This document shows, piece by piece, positions 27,514 to 35,912 of a DNA stretch of 64,000 nt. The stretch spans positions 62,001 through 126,000 of the forward strand of contig NZ_JACVHC010000003.1 of NCBI RefSeq assembly GCF_017976235.1. Reading direction: 5' to 3'. This DNA comes from Pseudomonas anatoliensis (lineage in GTDB: Bacteria > Pseudomonadota > Gammaproteobacteria > Pseudomonadales > Pseudomonadaceae). A program made the position numbers and the translations under genes. The notes below the pieces were generated by a model. That model was not told the DNA's origin. It worked only from the letters and a program-made list of their open reading frames with translations, and did not search any database. Position 1 is the first letter of the stretch; each line of letters opens with the position of its first letter.

Positions 27514-28569
27514 TCACACTGCGGCGTTGTAAAACTGCTCGGTGCTCTTCTGCTCGACCAACGCCTGTTCGATTGCTGCCTGATGCACTTCGTCGGAGTG
27601 CTCTTCGCGGGCTTCCGGTGCAATGCCCAGACGCGCAAACAGTTGCATGTCCTTGTCCGCTTGCGGGTTGGCAGTGGTCAGCAACTTGTCGCCGTAGAAA
27701 ATCGAGTTGGCGCCTGCAAAGAACGCGAGGGCCTGCATCTGCTCGTTCATCGCTTCGCGGCCGGCCGACAGCCGCACGTGGGATTGCGGCATCAGGATGC
27801 GCGCCACGGCGAGCATGCGGATAAAGTCGAACGGATCGATGTCCTCGGCGTTTTCCAGGGGCGTGCCGGCGACTTTCACCAGCATGTTGATCGGTACCGA
27901 CTCCGGATGCTCCGGCAGGTTGGCCAACTGGATCAGCAGATTGGCGCGGTCATCCAGCGACTCGCCCATGCCCAGAATGCCGCCGGAACAGATCTTCATC
28001 CCCGACTCACGCACGTAGGCCAGCGTTTGCAGGCGCTCGCTGTACGTGCGGGTGGTGATGATGCTGCCGTAGAACTCAGGCGAGGTGTCGAGGTTGTGGT
28101 TGTAGTAATCGAGGCCGGCGTTGGCCAGCGCTTCGGTCTGTTCCTGATCGAGGCGACCGAGGGTCATGCAGGTTTCCAGGCCCATGGCCTTGACGCCTTC
28201 GACCATTTTCAACACGTAAGGCATGTCCTTGGCCGACGGATGCTTCCACGCCGCGCCCATGCAGAAACGGGTCGAGCCGATGGCTTTGGCGCGAGCAGCC
28301 TCTTCGAGGACTTTCTGCACTTCCATCAGCTTTTCTTTTTCCAGGCCGGTGTTGTAGTGACCGGACTGCGGACAATATTTGCAATCTTCCGGGCAGGCGC
28401 CGGTCTTGATCGACAGCAGCGTGGAAACCTGAACGCGGTTGGCGTTGAAATGCGCGCGGTGCACCGTCTGCGCCTGAAACAGCAAGTCGTTGAATGGCTG
28501 TACGAAGAGGGCTCTGACTTCGGCCAATGACCAGTCGTGACGCAGGGTGGCAGTGGTGCTCGCGCTCAT
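27514..28569 (-). CDS. bioB: BioB, biotin synthase
   Basis: 351 residues. A radical SAM enzyme inserting sulfur into dethiobiotin. The 4Fe-4S motif is CPEDCKYC (Cys59, 63, 66); the auxiliary 2Fe-2S ligands include Cys in [10 protein letters not shown] and ETCMTLGRL, with the conserved RLSAGR near 285. First gene of the cluster. A BirA-like operator lies 98-128 bases upstream, inside the divergent comF coding sequence. Confidence 0.97.
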   Translation of the reverse strand: MSASTTATLRHDWSLAEVRALFVQPFNDLLFQAQTVHRAHFNANRVQVSTLLSIKTGACPEDCKYCPQSGHYNTGLEKEKLMEVQKVLEEAARAKAIGSTRFCMGAAWKHPSAKDMPYVLKMVEGVKAMGLETCMTLGRLDQEQTEALANAGLDYYNHNLDTSPEFYGSIITTRTYSERLQTLAYVRESGMKICSGGILGMGESLDDRANLLIQLANLPEHPESVPINMLVKVAGTPLENAEDIDPFDFIRMLAVARILMPQSHVRLSAGREAMNEQMQALAFFAGANSIFYGDKLLTTANPQADKDMQLFARLGIAPEAREEHSDEVHQAAIEQALVEQKSTEQFYNAAV

Positions 28570-28660
28570 GGGTATTTCCTTGGTTATGCTTGGCTGGCGA
28601 CTGCGGGAACGGAATACCCACAGGCGCTACACGGATGTTCGGCATATTTAAGGAAGTGTC

Positions 28661-29395
28661 ATGCGCTGTCAACCACGATACGAAGGGCAGGTTTACATCT
28701 GTTTAAAAAACGTACAGACCTGCTTATTGTGCGATGAGCCCGCAGAAGCAGAAATGCCAATATGCGTCGCCTGCGAAGCCGACATGCCGTGGCTGGGCGA
28801 GCACTGCCAGACCTGCGCATTGCCGCTGCCCACGGCCGGTCTGACCTGCGGCGAGTGCCTGCTAGAGCCTCCAGCCTACGAACAGGTCGTCGTGCCCTGG
28901 CGCTACGACTTCCCGGTGGACAGTTTGATCACGCGCTTTAAACACAACGCGAAATGGCCGTTTGGTCACCTGCTCGCCGACGTTCTCAGCCAATACCTGC
29001 TATATCGCTTCGAGGAGGACTTGCCGCGTCCCGATGCGTTATTGCCGGTGCCATTGGCCAGTAAACGTCTGCGTCAACGTGGATTCAACCAAGCGGCGAT
29101 GTTGGCCCGCTGGTTGAGTCGGTAGCTGGATTTACCCTGCGAGGAAAACGTCTTGCGCAGGATTCAGGACACCAGCGCCCAGCAGGATCTAGATGCCAAG
29201 GCGCGCAAGCGCAACCTGCGTAATGCCTTTGCCCTGACGTCCGATGCGAACGTAAAAGGTCGGCATCTGGCGTTGGTTGATGATGTGTTGACCACCGGCG
29301 CCACGGCCCAGGCCCTTGCACGATTGTTAATGAATGCGGGAGCGGCAAGGGTCGACGTGTATTGCCTGGCGCGCACGCCAAAACCCGGCTCTTGA
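28661..29395 (+). pseudogene. comF: comF, interrupted by an in-frame amber codon
   Basis: ComF-type phosphoribosyltransferase-like protein, associated with DNA uptake and competence in other bacteria. The N-terminal part (154 residues) has the zinc-finger cysteines TCLLCDEP, CVACEADMPW, CQTCALPLP and CGECLLEPP, and the LLPVPLASKRLRQRGFNQA motif. A TAG at 29123-29125 then stops the frame. The same frame continues without a shift through QDLDAKARKRNLRNAF to the PRPP-binding motif LALVDDVLTTGATA and stops at 29393-29395. CAG to TAG would be one substitution. Without read-through the product lacks its PRPP loop and is probably inactive. Confidence 0.85.
28667..28697. promoter_or_regulatory. Candidate BirA operator controlling bioB
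   Basis: TGTCAACC, 15-base spacer, GGTTTACA. This matches the gamma-proteobacterial BirA signal TTGTAAACC-N14/15-GGTTTACAA at 15 of 16 aligned arm positions. It overlaps codons 3 to 13 of comF and lies about 100 bases upstream of the divergent bioB start. Confidence 0.6.
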
Positions 29396-29410
29396 GGTCA
29401 GCGCAATCCC

Positions 29411-29490
29411 CTGTAGGAGCTGCGGTACGCTGCGATCTTTTGATCCTGATCTTTAAAATCACAAGATCGCAGCGTGCCGCAGCGCCTACA
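29411..29490. repeat. REPIN (variant GTAGGAGCTGCGGTACGCTG family)
   Basis: Left arm CTGTAGGAGCTGCGGTACGC then TGCGATCTTTTGATC; right arm AAGATCGCAGCGTGCCGCAG then CGCCTACA. The GGTACGC/GCGTGCC core differs from the commoner CCGAAGG core; a similar GGCACGC variant is at 47391. Confidence 0.92.
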
Positions 29491-29614
29491 TCGATATTGC
29501 GCAGTGACGAATAGCTGGGCGCCCCCCACGGACAGGTTCTGCGCACGGCTTGACTCTCGCAGCGCAAGCGGCCAACTTCACCTTCCACCGCCACAGCCAA
29601 AAAGCCCCCCATTC

Positions 29615-30379
29615 ATGTCCATGCCCTCCCTGCTCTCCCAGCACATTGTCCGTCGTCCGCAGCGCATTGCCTTGCTGCAACACATCGCCGAACAGGGCTC
29701 GATCACCCGCGCCGCAAAAAGCGCAGGGCTGAGTTACAAAGCGGCGTGGGATGCCATCGATGAACTGAACAACCTGTCGCAAAAGCCGCTGGTCGAACGT
29801 GCGGTCGGCGGCAAGGGCGGCGGCGGTGCCAAACTGTCCAGCGAAGGTCAACGGGTGCTGCGCCTCTATCAAAAGCTGCAAGCCTTGCAAGCGCAGGTGC
29901 TGGAAGCCGCCGAAGACGCCAGCGACCTCGACCTGCTCGGTCGCTTGATGCTACGCACCAGCGCTCGCAACCAATTGCACGGCCAAGTCGTGGCGATCAA
30001 CGCTCAGGGGCGCAATGACCTGATTCGTCTGGAGCTGGCCGAAGGCTTGTGCCTCGACGCGCAAATCACCCACGACAGCACCGTGCATCTGGAGCTGCAA
30101 ACCGGCTCGCAAGTGGTGGCCCTGATCAAGGCCGGCTGGCTCGAATTGCTGGCCAGCGATCAACCGGCAACGCCAGGGCACAATCATCTGAAGGGCACCA
30201 TCGAAGCGATTCTCGACGCCGACGACGGCCCCAGCGAAGTGCGGATTTCCCTGCCCAACGGCCACACCCTCTGCGCACTGGCCGAACCGCAGGACATGCG
30301 CAACCGTGGGCTGGCAGTGGGGCAACCGGTGCACGTGCAGTTTTCGCCGTCGAATGTGCTGCTCGGCACATCACTTTAA
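29615..30379 (+). CDS. ModE-like molybdate-responsive regulator with TOBE domains
   Basis: 254 residues. An N-terminal winged helix-turn-helix of the LysR/ModE type (ALLQHIAEQGSITRAAKSAG then LSYKAAWDAIDELNN) is followed by two Mop/TOBE repeats (about 118-180, ARNQLHGQVVAINAQGRNDL; about 190-250, NHLKGTIEAILDADDGPSEV). This is the ModE plan: the Mop domains bind molybdate or tungstate and the head represses a modABC-type operon. No mod genes are in the window. The start is uncertain among the ATGs at 29615 and 29621 because no clear ribosome-binding site is visible. Confidence 0.85.
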   Translation: MSMPSLLSQHIVRRPQRIALLQHIAEQGSITRAAKSAGLSYKAAWDAIDELNNLSQKPLVERAVGGKGGGGAKLSSEGQRVLRLYQKLQALQAQVLEAAEDASDLDLLGRLMLRTSARNQLHGQVVAINAQGRNDLIRLELAEGLCLDAQITHDSTVHLELQTGSQVVALIKAGWLELLASDQPATPGHNHLKGTIEAILDADDGPSEVRISLPNGHTLCALAEPQDMRNRGLAVGQPVHVQFSPSNVLLGTSL

Positions 30380-30449
30380 TCGCGGCCTGCAACAAAAGCG
30401 TCATCGACGCTCATTAAGGTGACTGCCAAAACCAAGCAGGAAGCCTGAT

Positions 30450-32351
30450 GTGAGCCTATTAGAAGAAAACCAATCGACTGATCTGGAAAAAATGGTCGGA
30501 CTCAGCCGTCGCGGTTTCATCGGCGCCGGTGCACTGTGTGGCGCAGCGATGTTCCTTGGCGGTAGCCTCCTGAGCCGCAGCGCGCTGGCCACTGGCGTCA
30601 GTGCTGGCAACAGCCGTTTGCTCGGCTTCGAAAGCATTCCGGCGGCGACCACTGATGTAATCAGTCTGCCTAAAGGCTACAAATCTTCAGTGCTGATCAG
30701 CTGGGGCCAGCCCCTGCAAAAGAATGGCCCGGCGTTCGACCCGAGTGGCAATGGCACCGCGGCCGCACAGGAAGTGCAGTTCGGCGACAACAACGACGGC
30801 ATGAGCCTGTTCGCCTTCCCGGACGACAGAAACCGCGCGTTGATGGCGATCAACAACGAATACACCAACTACCGTTACCTCTACCCGCACGGCGGCATGC
30901 CGCAATCGGCCGAAGACGTGCGCAAGGCGCTGGCCTGCGAAGGCGTTTCGGTGATCGAGGTGCAGCGCAAGAACGGCCAGTGGCAATTCGTTCAGGGCTC
31001 GCGTTACAACCGCCGCATCCATGGCAACTCGCCGCTGCGCATCGGCGGCCCGGCGGCCGGTCACGACCTGATGAAAACCGCCGCCGACAAACACGGCAAA
31101 AAAGTCCTCGGCACCTTCCAGAACTGCGCCAACGGTAAAACACCGTGGGGCACGTACCTGACTTGCGAAGAGAACTTCACGGACGTCTTCGGCAGCAGCA
31201 ACGCCCAGCAACAGTTCGATGCGGCACAAAAGCGCTACGGCGTCTCGGCCGCCAGCCGCGAGATCAACTGGCACCCGCACGACCCGCGCTTCGACATGGC
31301 GAAGAACCCCAACGAACTCAACCGTCACGGCTGGGTAGTCGAGATCGACCCGTTCGATCCGCAATCGACCCCGGTCAAACGCACCGCACTGGGCCGCTTC
31401 AAACATGAAAACGCCGCACTGGCCGAGACCAACGACGGTCGCGCCGTGGTGTACATGGGCGACGACGAGCGTGGCGAGTTCATCTACAAATTCGTCAGCC
31501 GCGACCGTATCAACCATCGCAACGCTAAAGCCAACCGCGACATCCTCGATCACGGCACCCTGTACGTCGCCAAATTCGATAACGGCGACAACAACCCGGA
31601 TCACCCGAAAGGCCAGGGCCAATGGATCGAGCTGACCCACGGCAAAAACGGCATCGATGCCGGCAGCGGTTTTGCCGATCAGGCTGAAGTGCTGATCCAC
31701 GCGCGCCTCGCCGCCAGTGTGGTCGGCGCCACGCGCATGGACCGCCCGGAATGGATCGTGGTCAGCCCGAAGGACGGCCAGGTTTATTGCACCCTGACCA
31801 ACAACGCCAAACGCGGCGAGGACGGGCAACCGGTGGGCGGGCCGAACCCGCGCGAGAAGAACGTCTACGGGCAGATTCTGCGCTGGCGCACCGACCGCGA
31901 CGATCATGCGTCGAAAACCTTCTCGTGGGATCTGTTCGTGGTTGCCGGCAACCCGGGCGTGCACGCCGGGACGCCGAAGGCCGGCTCGAAAAACATCACC
32001 CCGCAGAACATGTTCAATAGCCCCGATGGCTTGGGTTTCGACAAGGCCGGTCGCTTGTGGATTCTCACTGATGGCGATTCGAGCAATGCCGGGGACTTCG
32101 CCGGAATGGGTAACAACCAGATGCTTTGCGCTGACCCCAAGACCGGGGAGATTCGCCGGTTCATGGTCGGGCCGATTGGTTGTGAAGTCACCGGGATCAG
32201 CTTCTCGCCGGATCAAAAAACCCTGTTTGTCGGGATCCAGCATCCGGGGGAGAACGGCGGCTCGACCTTCCCTGAGCATCTGCCGAACGGCAAGCCACGG
32301 TCTTCGGTGATGGCGATTACCCGTGAGGATGGTGGGGTGGTCGGCGCCTGA
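30450..32351 (+). CDS. PhoX family phosphatase-like protein, Tat-exported
   Basis: 633 residues from a GTG start, with AGGAA about eight bases upstream. A twin-arginine signal (LSRRGFIGAGALCGAAMFLG, near residues 18-37) precedes the mature part. DUF839/PhoX motifs include NNEYTNYRY, GTYLTCEENFTDVF, NRHGWVVEIDPFDP and SPDGLGFDKAGRLWILTDGD. PhoX proteins are calcium- and iron-dependent alkaline phosphatases of the periplasm. No Pho box (CTGTCAT repeats) is visible in the short upstream gap, so phosphate control is not supported by sequence. Confidence 0.88.
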   Translation: MSLLEENQSTDLEKMVGLSRRGFIGAGALCGAAMFLGGSLLSRSALATGVSAGNSRLLGFESIPAATTDVISLPKGYKSSVLISWGQPLQKNGPAFDPSGNGTAAAQEVQFGDNNDGMSLFAFPDDRNRALMAINNEYTNYRYLYPHGGMPQSAEDVRKALACEGVSVIEVQRKNGQWQFVQGSRYNRRIHGNSPLRIGGPAAGHDLMKTAADKHGKKVLGTFQNCANGKTPWGTYLTCEENFTDVFGSSNAQQQFDAAQKRYGVSAASREINWHPHDPRFDMAKNPNELNRHGWVVEIDPFDPQSTPVKRTALGRFKHENAALAETNDGRAVVYMGDDERGEFIYKFVSRDRINHRNAKANRDILDHGTLYVAKFDNGDNNPDHPKGQGQWIELTHGKNGIDAGSGFADQAEVLIHARLAASVVGATRMDRPEWIVVSPKDGQVYCTLTNNAKRGEDGQPVGGPNPREKNVYGQILRWRTDRDDHASKTFSWDLFVVAGNPGVHAGTPKAGSKNITPQNMFNSPDGLGFDKAGRLWILTDGDSSNAGDFAGMGNNQMLCADPKTGEIRRFMVGPIGCEVTGISFSPDQKTLFVGIQHPGENGGSTFPEHLPNGKPRSSVMAITREDGGVVGA

Positions 32352-32360
32352 CAGGCCCTC

Positions 32361-32426
32361 ATCGCGAGCAGGCTCACTCCTACAGGGTTTTGCACATGAC
32401 TTTGTAGGAGTGAGCCTGCTCGCGAT
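32361..32426. repeat. REPIN (GTAGGAGTGAGCCTGCTCGC family)
   Basis: ATCGCGAGCAGGCTCACTCC and GGAGTGAGCCTGCTCGCGAT in inverted order, 10 bases after the PhoX-type stop. Confidence 0.95.
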
Positions 32427-32518
32427 AGCGTCAGTCCAGACACCAACCCCCTCACTGCCTGCCATCTGCGCTACCATGCTGGGCCGGACGCGGCAGCCTG
32501 CTGCGCGCAGGAGTCAGC

Positions 32519-33493
32519 ATGGCCCATCCGTTTGAAACCCTCACACCCGACCTCGTACTTGATGCCGTAGAAAGCATCGGGTTTCTGAGCGATGCGCGCA
32601 TTCTGGCGCTCAATAGCTACGAAAACCGCGTCTATCAGGTCGGCATCGAAGACTCCGAACCGCTGATCGCCAAGTTCTACCGACCGCAACGCTGGACCAA
32701 CGAAGCCATCCTCGAAGAACACAAGTTCACCTTCGAACTGGCCGACGTCGAGATCCCGGTGGTCGCGCCGATGATCCACAACGGCGAAACCCTGCACGAG
32801 CATGCCGGCTTCCGCTTCACCCTGTTCCCGCGTCGCGGCGGCCGGGCGCCGGAGCCAGGCAATCTTGATCAGTTGTATCGACTCGGTCAGTTGCTTGGGC
32901 GCATTCACGCGGTCGGCGCGACCAAGCCGTTCGAACACCGCGAAGCCCTCGCCGTGCAGAACTTCGGCCATGCCTCGTTGACCACGCTGCTCGAAGGCAA
33001 CTTCATCCCCAAAAGCCTGCTGCCGGCTTACGAATCGGTAGCGCGCGATCTGCTCAAGCGTGTGGAAGACGTCTACGCCAATACGCCGCATCAGAACATC
33101 CGCATGCACGGCGACTGCCACCCCGGCAACATGATGTGCCGCGACGAGATGTTCCACATCGTCGACCTCGACGACTGCCGCATGGGCCCGGCGGTGCAGG
33201 ACATCTGGATGATGCTTGCGGGCGATCGGCAAGAATGCCTGGGGCAATTGTCGGAATTGATGGACGGCTACAACGAGTTCCACGATTTCGACCCGCGCGA
33301 GTTGGCGCTGATCGAACCGCTGCGCGCGTTGCGCCTCATGCATTACAGCGCCTGGCTGGCGCGGCGTTGGGACGACCCGGCGTTTCCGCACAGCTTTCCG
33401 TGGTTCGGGACTGAGCGTTATTGGGGCGATCAGGTTTTGGCGTTGCGTGAGCAGTTGTCGGCGCTCAATGAAGAACCGCTGAAACTCTTCTGA
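32519..33493 (+). CDS. srkA: SrkA/YihE-type stress-response serine/threonine kinase
   Basis: 324 residues. The kinase-like APH fold is shown by the nucleotide-binding region ENRVYQVGIEDSEPLIAKFY, the catalytic loop RMHGDCHPGNMMCRD near 195-209, and the metal-binding HIVDLDDCRMGP. The length fits SrkA (YihE/RdoA), a cytosolic kinase protecting from stress-induced death in E. coli. The AGGAG ribosome-binding site is close to the ATG. Flanked by REPINs on both sides, so probably its own transcription unit. Confidence 0.9.
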   Translation: MAHPFETLTPDLVLDAVESIGFLSDARILALNSYENRVYQVGIEDSEPLIAKFYRPQRWTNEAILEEHKFTFELADVEIPVVAPMIHNGETLHEHAGFRFTLFPRRGGRAPEPGNLDQLYRLGQLLGRIHAVGATKPFEHREALAVQNFGHASLTTLLEGNFIPKSLLPAYESVARDLLKRVEDVYANTPHQNIRMHGDCHPGNMMCRDEMFHIVDLDDCRMGPAVQDIWMMLAGDRQECLGQLSELMDGYNEFHDFDPRELALIEPLRALRLMHYSAWLARRWDDPAFPHSFPWFGTERYWGDQVLALREQLSALNEEPLKLF

Positions 33494-33504
33494 TTCGAGA
33501 AGCA

Positions 33505-33586
33505 AAGATCAAAAGATCGCAGCCTTCGGCAGCTCCTACAGGGGAACGCATTCCAATGTAGGAGCTGCCGAAGGCTGCGATCTTTT
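33505..33586. repeat. REPIN (GTAGGAGCTGCCGAAGGCTG family)
   Basis: AAGATCAAAAGATCGCAGCC then TTCGGCAGCTCCTACA, and TGTAGGAGCTGCCGAAGGCT then GCGATCTTTT. Near-perfect inverted arms, between srkA and rarD. Confidence 0.95.
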
Positions 33587-33661
33587 CGTTTTCTGACACG
33601 ACACATCTATACAACCTCCTTACAATCCCTCCTTTGTTAGCTGCCTAAGCAAGGATTCTGC

Positions 33662-34549
33662 ATGCAAGCTGCCAACCCGCGCCGCGGGTACATCCTGGGC
33701 CTGAGTGCCTACATCATCTGGGGCCTGTTCCCGATCTATTTCAAAGCCATCGCTGAAGTACCAGCGGTCGAGATCATCATCCATCGGGTGTTGTGGTCGG
33801 CGCTGTTCGGCGCGCTGTTGCTGATGGTCTGGAAGCACCCAGGCTGGTTGCGCGAATTGCTCGACAACCCGAAACGCCTGGCGATTCTGGCGCTGAGCGG
33901 CACGTTGATCGCGGCCAACTGGCTGACCTATGTGTGGTCGGTCAACAACGGGCGCATGCTCGAAGCGAGCCTCGGTTACTACATCAATCCGCTGATCAAC
34001 GTGCTGCTGGGGATGCTGATTCTTGGCGAACGGCTGCGGCGCCTGCAATGGATCGCCGTGGGGCTGGCGGCGATTGGTGTGGCGCAGCAGGTGTGGCAAG
34101 TCGGCAGTCTGCCGTGGGTGTCGCTGGTGCTGGCGCTGACGTTCGGGTTCTACGGTTTGATCCGCAAACAGGCACCGGTCAAGGCATTGCCGGGGCTGGT
34201 GGTGGAAACCTGGATGCTGGTACCGATTGCCATCGCCTGGTTGCTGTTCAATCAAACCGCGACCAGTGCTCAACCCGAGTTCTGGACGACTTCGCAAGCG
34301 TGGTGGCTGGTCGCAGCAGGCCCAGTGACATTGGTGCCGCTGGTGTGTTTCAACGCAGCAACCCGGCATTTGCCCTACACCACGATCGGCTTCCTGCAAT
34401 ACATCGCGCCAACACTGGTGTTGTTGCAAGCAGTGCTGCTATTCGGTGAACACATGTCGTCGAGCACGTTGATCGCTTTTGCGTTTATTTGGGCCGGTCT
34501 CGCTATTTACAGCGTCGACGCGTGGATAAGTTTGCGCCGCCGCAGCTGA
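33662..34549 (+). CDS. rarD: RarD, EamA-family permease
   Basis: 295 residues with about ten transmembrane helices in two EamA repeats, starting MQAANPRRGYILGLSAYIIW. RarD hallmarks are GLFPIYFKAIAEVPAVEIII, GTLIAANWLTYVWSVNNGRM, EASLGYYINPLINVLLGMLI and QYIAPTLVLLQAVLLFGE. It was originally linked to chloramphenicol sensitivity; the natural substrate is unknown. The stop TGA begins one arm of the large inverted repeat described at 34547-34734. Confidence 0.93.
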   Translation: MQAANPRRGYILGLSAYIIWGLFPIYFKAIAEVPAVEIIIHRVLWSALFGALLLMVWKHPGWLRELLDNPKRLAILALSGTLIAANWLTYVWSVNNGRMLEASLGYYINPLINVLLGMLILGERLRRLQWIAVGLAAIGVAQQVWQVGSLPWVSLVLALTFGFYGLIRKQAPVKALPGLVVETWMLVPIAIAWLLFNQTATSAQPEFWTTSQAWWLVAAGPVTLVPLVCFNAATRHLPYTTIGFLQYIAPTLVLLQAVLLFGEHMSSSTLIAFAFIWAGLAIYSVDAWISLRRRS

Positions 34550-34568
34550 TCAAAAAACGCACAAACAC

Positions 34569-34597
34569 CTGCAGGCCACGTTTTTCGTGGCCTGCAG
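34569..34597 (+). terminator. Hairpin after rarD, possible terminator
   Basis: A perfect 12-bp stem with a TTTTT loop, 19 bases after the rarD stop. The T run is in the loop rather than after the stem, so termination efficiency is doubtful; the convergent gcvR gene may also use the structure. Confidence 0.5.
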
Positions 34598-34612
34598 CGT
34601 TCCTTCCCAAGG

Positions 34613-34621
34613 TTATCCACA
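34613..34621 (+). promoter_or_regulatory. DnaA box, perfect consensus
   Basis: TTATCCACA, identical to the strict DnaA-binding consensus. First of two in the same orientation, 113 bases apart. Confidence 0.6.
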
Positions 34622-34725
34622 GCGTGATCCCCGCCGTTTGTGCGCAAGTCGTTGAATGCTGGCGGTTTTTTGATCAACTCCGGCAAGGCCACGCAGGACG
34701 TGGCCTTCAGGGCAGTCTCTACAGG

Positions 34726-34734
34726 TTATCCACA
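34726..34734 (+). promoter_or_regulatory. DnaA box, perfect consensus
   Basis: TTATCCACA, second copy, again preceded by AGG and about 18 bases after a GGCCACG/CGTGGCC hairpin, as for the first copy. Confidence 0.6.
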
Positions 34735-34771
34735 GGCAGGTGCACGTTTAAACTGGATAACCCGATTTGCG

Positions 34772-35290
34772 TTAAACCTCTGTGCGTAACACCAGATCCA
34801 CCATCAAATCGTCCGCCAGGGTTTCCAGGCGCGATTGCAAGACATCCAGCGACAACGTCAACGGCACCGCCAGAATCGCTTCGGCGTGAAACAGCGGCTC
34901 GCTGCTCATCGGTGCCGGACGCACTTCGGTCACCAACCGTTCAAGATTGACGCCCTGCTCGCTCAGCAGGCGAGTGATATCGCGCACAATCCCCGGGCGG
35001 TCATTGCCCACCAGTTCCATCGCAATCGGTTTCCAGGTGCAGGACTGCTCGATCCCGCTTTCGGCGATCAATACGCGAATGCCATGAGTCGACAGTGCTT
35101 GTAGGGAATCGACTAATTCGTCGTAAGCCTCTGCCGGCACACCCACCCGCAGAATTCCGGCGAACTGCCCGGCCATTCGCGACATACGACTCTCCAGCCA
35201 GTTACCGCCATGTTCGGCGATGCATTGGGCGATGCGCTCGACCTGCCCGGGTTTGTCCGGGGCGAAAACAGTGAGTACGAGATGGTCCAT
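34772..35290 (-). CDS. gcvR: GcvR-type protein with two ACT domains
   Basis: 172 residues. Tandem ACT domains: MDHLVLTVFAPDKPGQVERI (1-75) and MELVGNDRPGIVRDITRLLS (about 90-165). The architecture and length match glycine cleavage system transcriptional repressor GcvR, which in E. coli binds GcvA in response to glycine. In pseudomonads the partner is less clear. Convergent with rarD. Confidence 0.85.
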   Translation of the reverse strand: MDHLVLTVFAPDKPGQVERIAQCIAEHGGNWLESRMSRMAGQFAGILRVGVPAEAYDELVDSLQALSTHGIRVLIAESGIEQSCTWKPIAMELVGNDRPGIVRDITRLLSEQGVNLERLVTEVRPAPMSSEPLFHAEAILAVPLTLSLDVLQSRLETLADDLMVDLVLRTEV

Positions 35291-35380
35291 GGCGCAGCCC
35301 TCTTGTCATGACTTTTGTTATGGAAGGGCAAGTATAGGCAAGCCGCGGAATTGAGCAGCAATGCTCCAAGTGAGCGCATA

Positions 35381-35505
35381 CCTGTGGCGAGGGGATTTAT
35401 CCCCGATGGGTGGCGAAGCCGCCCCCCGCTTTCTGGCAGATACACCGTGCAGGCAGGTTTCACGACAGCTGCGCAGCCGCGGGGATGAATCCCCTCACCA
35501 CAAAA
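35381..35505. repeat. Long REP-type palindrome (GGCGAGGGGATTTATCCCCG family)
   Basis: The left arm TGTGGCGAGGGGATTTATCC then CCGATGGGTGGCGAAGCCGC and the right arm CTGCGCAGCCGCGGGGATGA then ATCCCCTCACCACA form an imperfect 125-base inverted repeat. A second member is at 57873-58012. A different family from the three shorter REPs in the window. Confidence 0.85.
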
Positions 35506-35912
35506 GCGGGTACACCCAGACTGCCCCTTAGCAGCCCCACAGCATTTATGTGTACAACTTTCGATATTTAACTGGAACAATCCAATGGTTTTTTGAGAAC
35601 ATCCTGTTCCGCGCCGTGACCGCAATGCGTCATGGGGTCGCAGAACGACGTAATTAGTCTGATTTTCACAAGCGCAACTCATCATGTAGTATGCCGCAGC
35701 GCGCACTACATAACGCTGGATCGATGTCTGCCCAAGGCATGTTCGCAATCCTGAAAGCCCCGTCAGCAAGGCCCCAAGCCGTTGATTGGTCCCAGCCCAG
35801 CCGCCAGCAATGGCATGTACTGGTCGGCAGGTTTGTGGTTTAAATGGCCAGAGGCTTCATTGGTAAATTGAAGAGCTGAAAAGCGAAATAGCTGAGCAGA
35901 GTGAGGCAAGCA
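35506..35912. other. Intergenic region upstream of glcB
   Basis: 407 bases without a gene that I can support. It holds an inverted repeat ATGTAGT-N14-ACTACAT (35684-35690 with 35705-35711), a candidate operator, and an AT-rich stretch near 35540-35600. I see no clear sigma-54 or Fur motif. The glcB promoter must lie here. Confidence 0.6.
35684..35711. promoter_or_regulatory. Inverted repeat ATGTAGT-N14-ACTACAT upstream of glcB
   Basis: Perfect 7-base arms with a 14-base spacer about 200 bases before the glcB start. The spacing (21 bases centre to centre) suits a dimeric regulator; it could instead be a hairpin in a long leader. Confidence 0.4.

Larger units (their letters stand above)
34547..34734. 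repeat. Structured intergenic element: duplicated hairpin plus DnaA box, with outer inverted repeats
   Basis: Two copies of the same module, about 114 bases apart. Module 1 is the hairpin CTGCAGGCCACG-TTTTT-CGTGGCCTGCAG (34569-34597) followed by AAGGTTATCCACAG. Module 2 is the hairpin AAGGCCACG-CAGGA-CGTGGCCTT (34685-34707) followed by CAGGTTATCCACAG. Module 1 is enclosed by TGATCAAAAAAC (34547-34558) pairing with GTTTTTTGATCA (34665-34676), and CGCACAAAC (34558-34566) pairing with GTTTGTGCG (34636-34644). It fills the rarD-gcvR gap. Confidence 0.75.

Noticed and set aside
26196..27638. A longer bioF starting at 27638
   Set aside because: The extra 88 residues are encoded by a REPIN and the end of bioB; the conserved BioF N-terminus begins at 27374.
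30380..30449. A Pho box before the PhoX-type gene
   Set aside because: No CTGTCAT-like direct repeats in the 70-base gap.
34751..34764. A third DnaA box on the opposite strand (GTTATCCAGTT)
   Set aside because: TTATCCAGT differs from the consensus at two of nine positions; too weak to claim.
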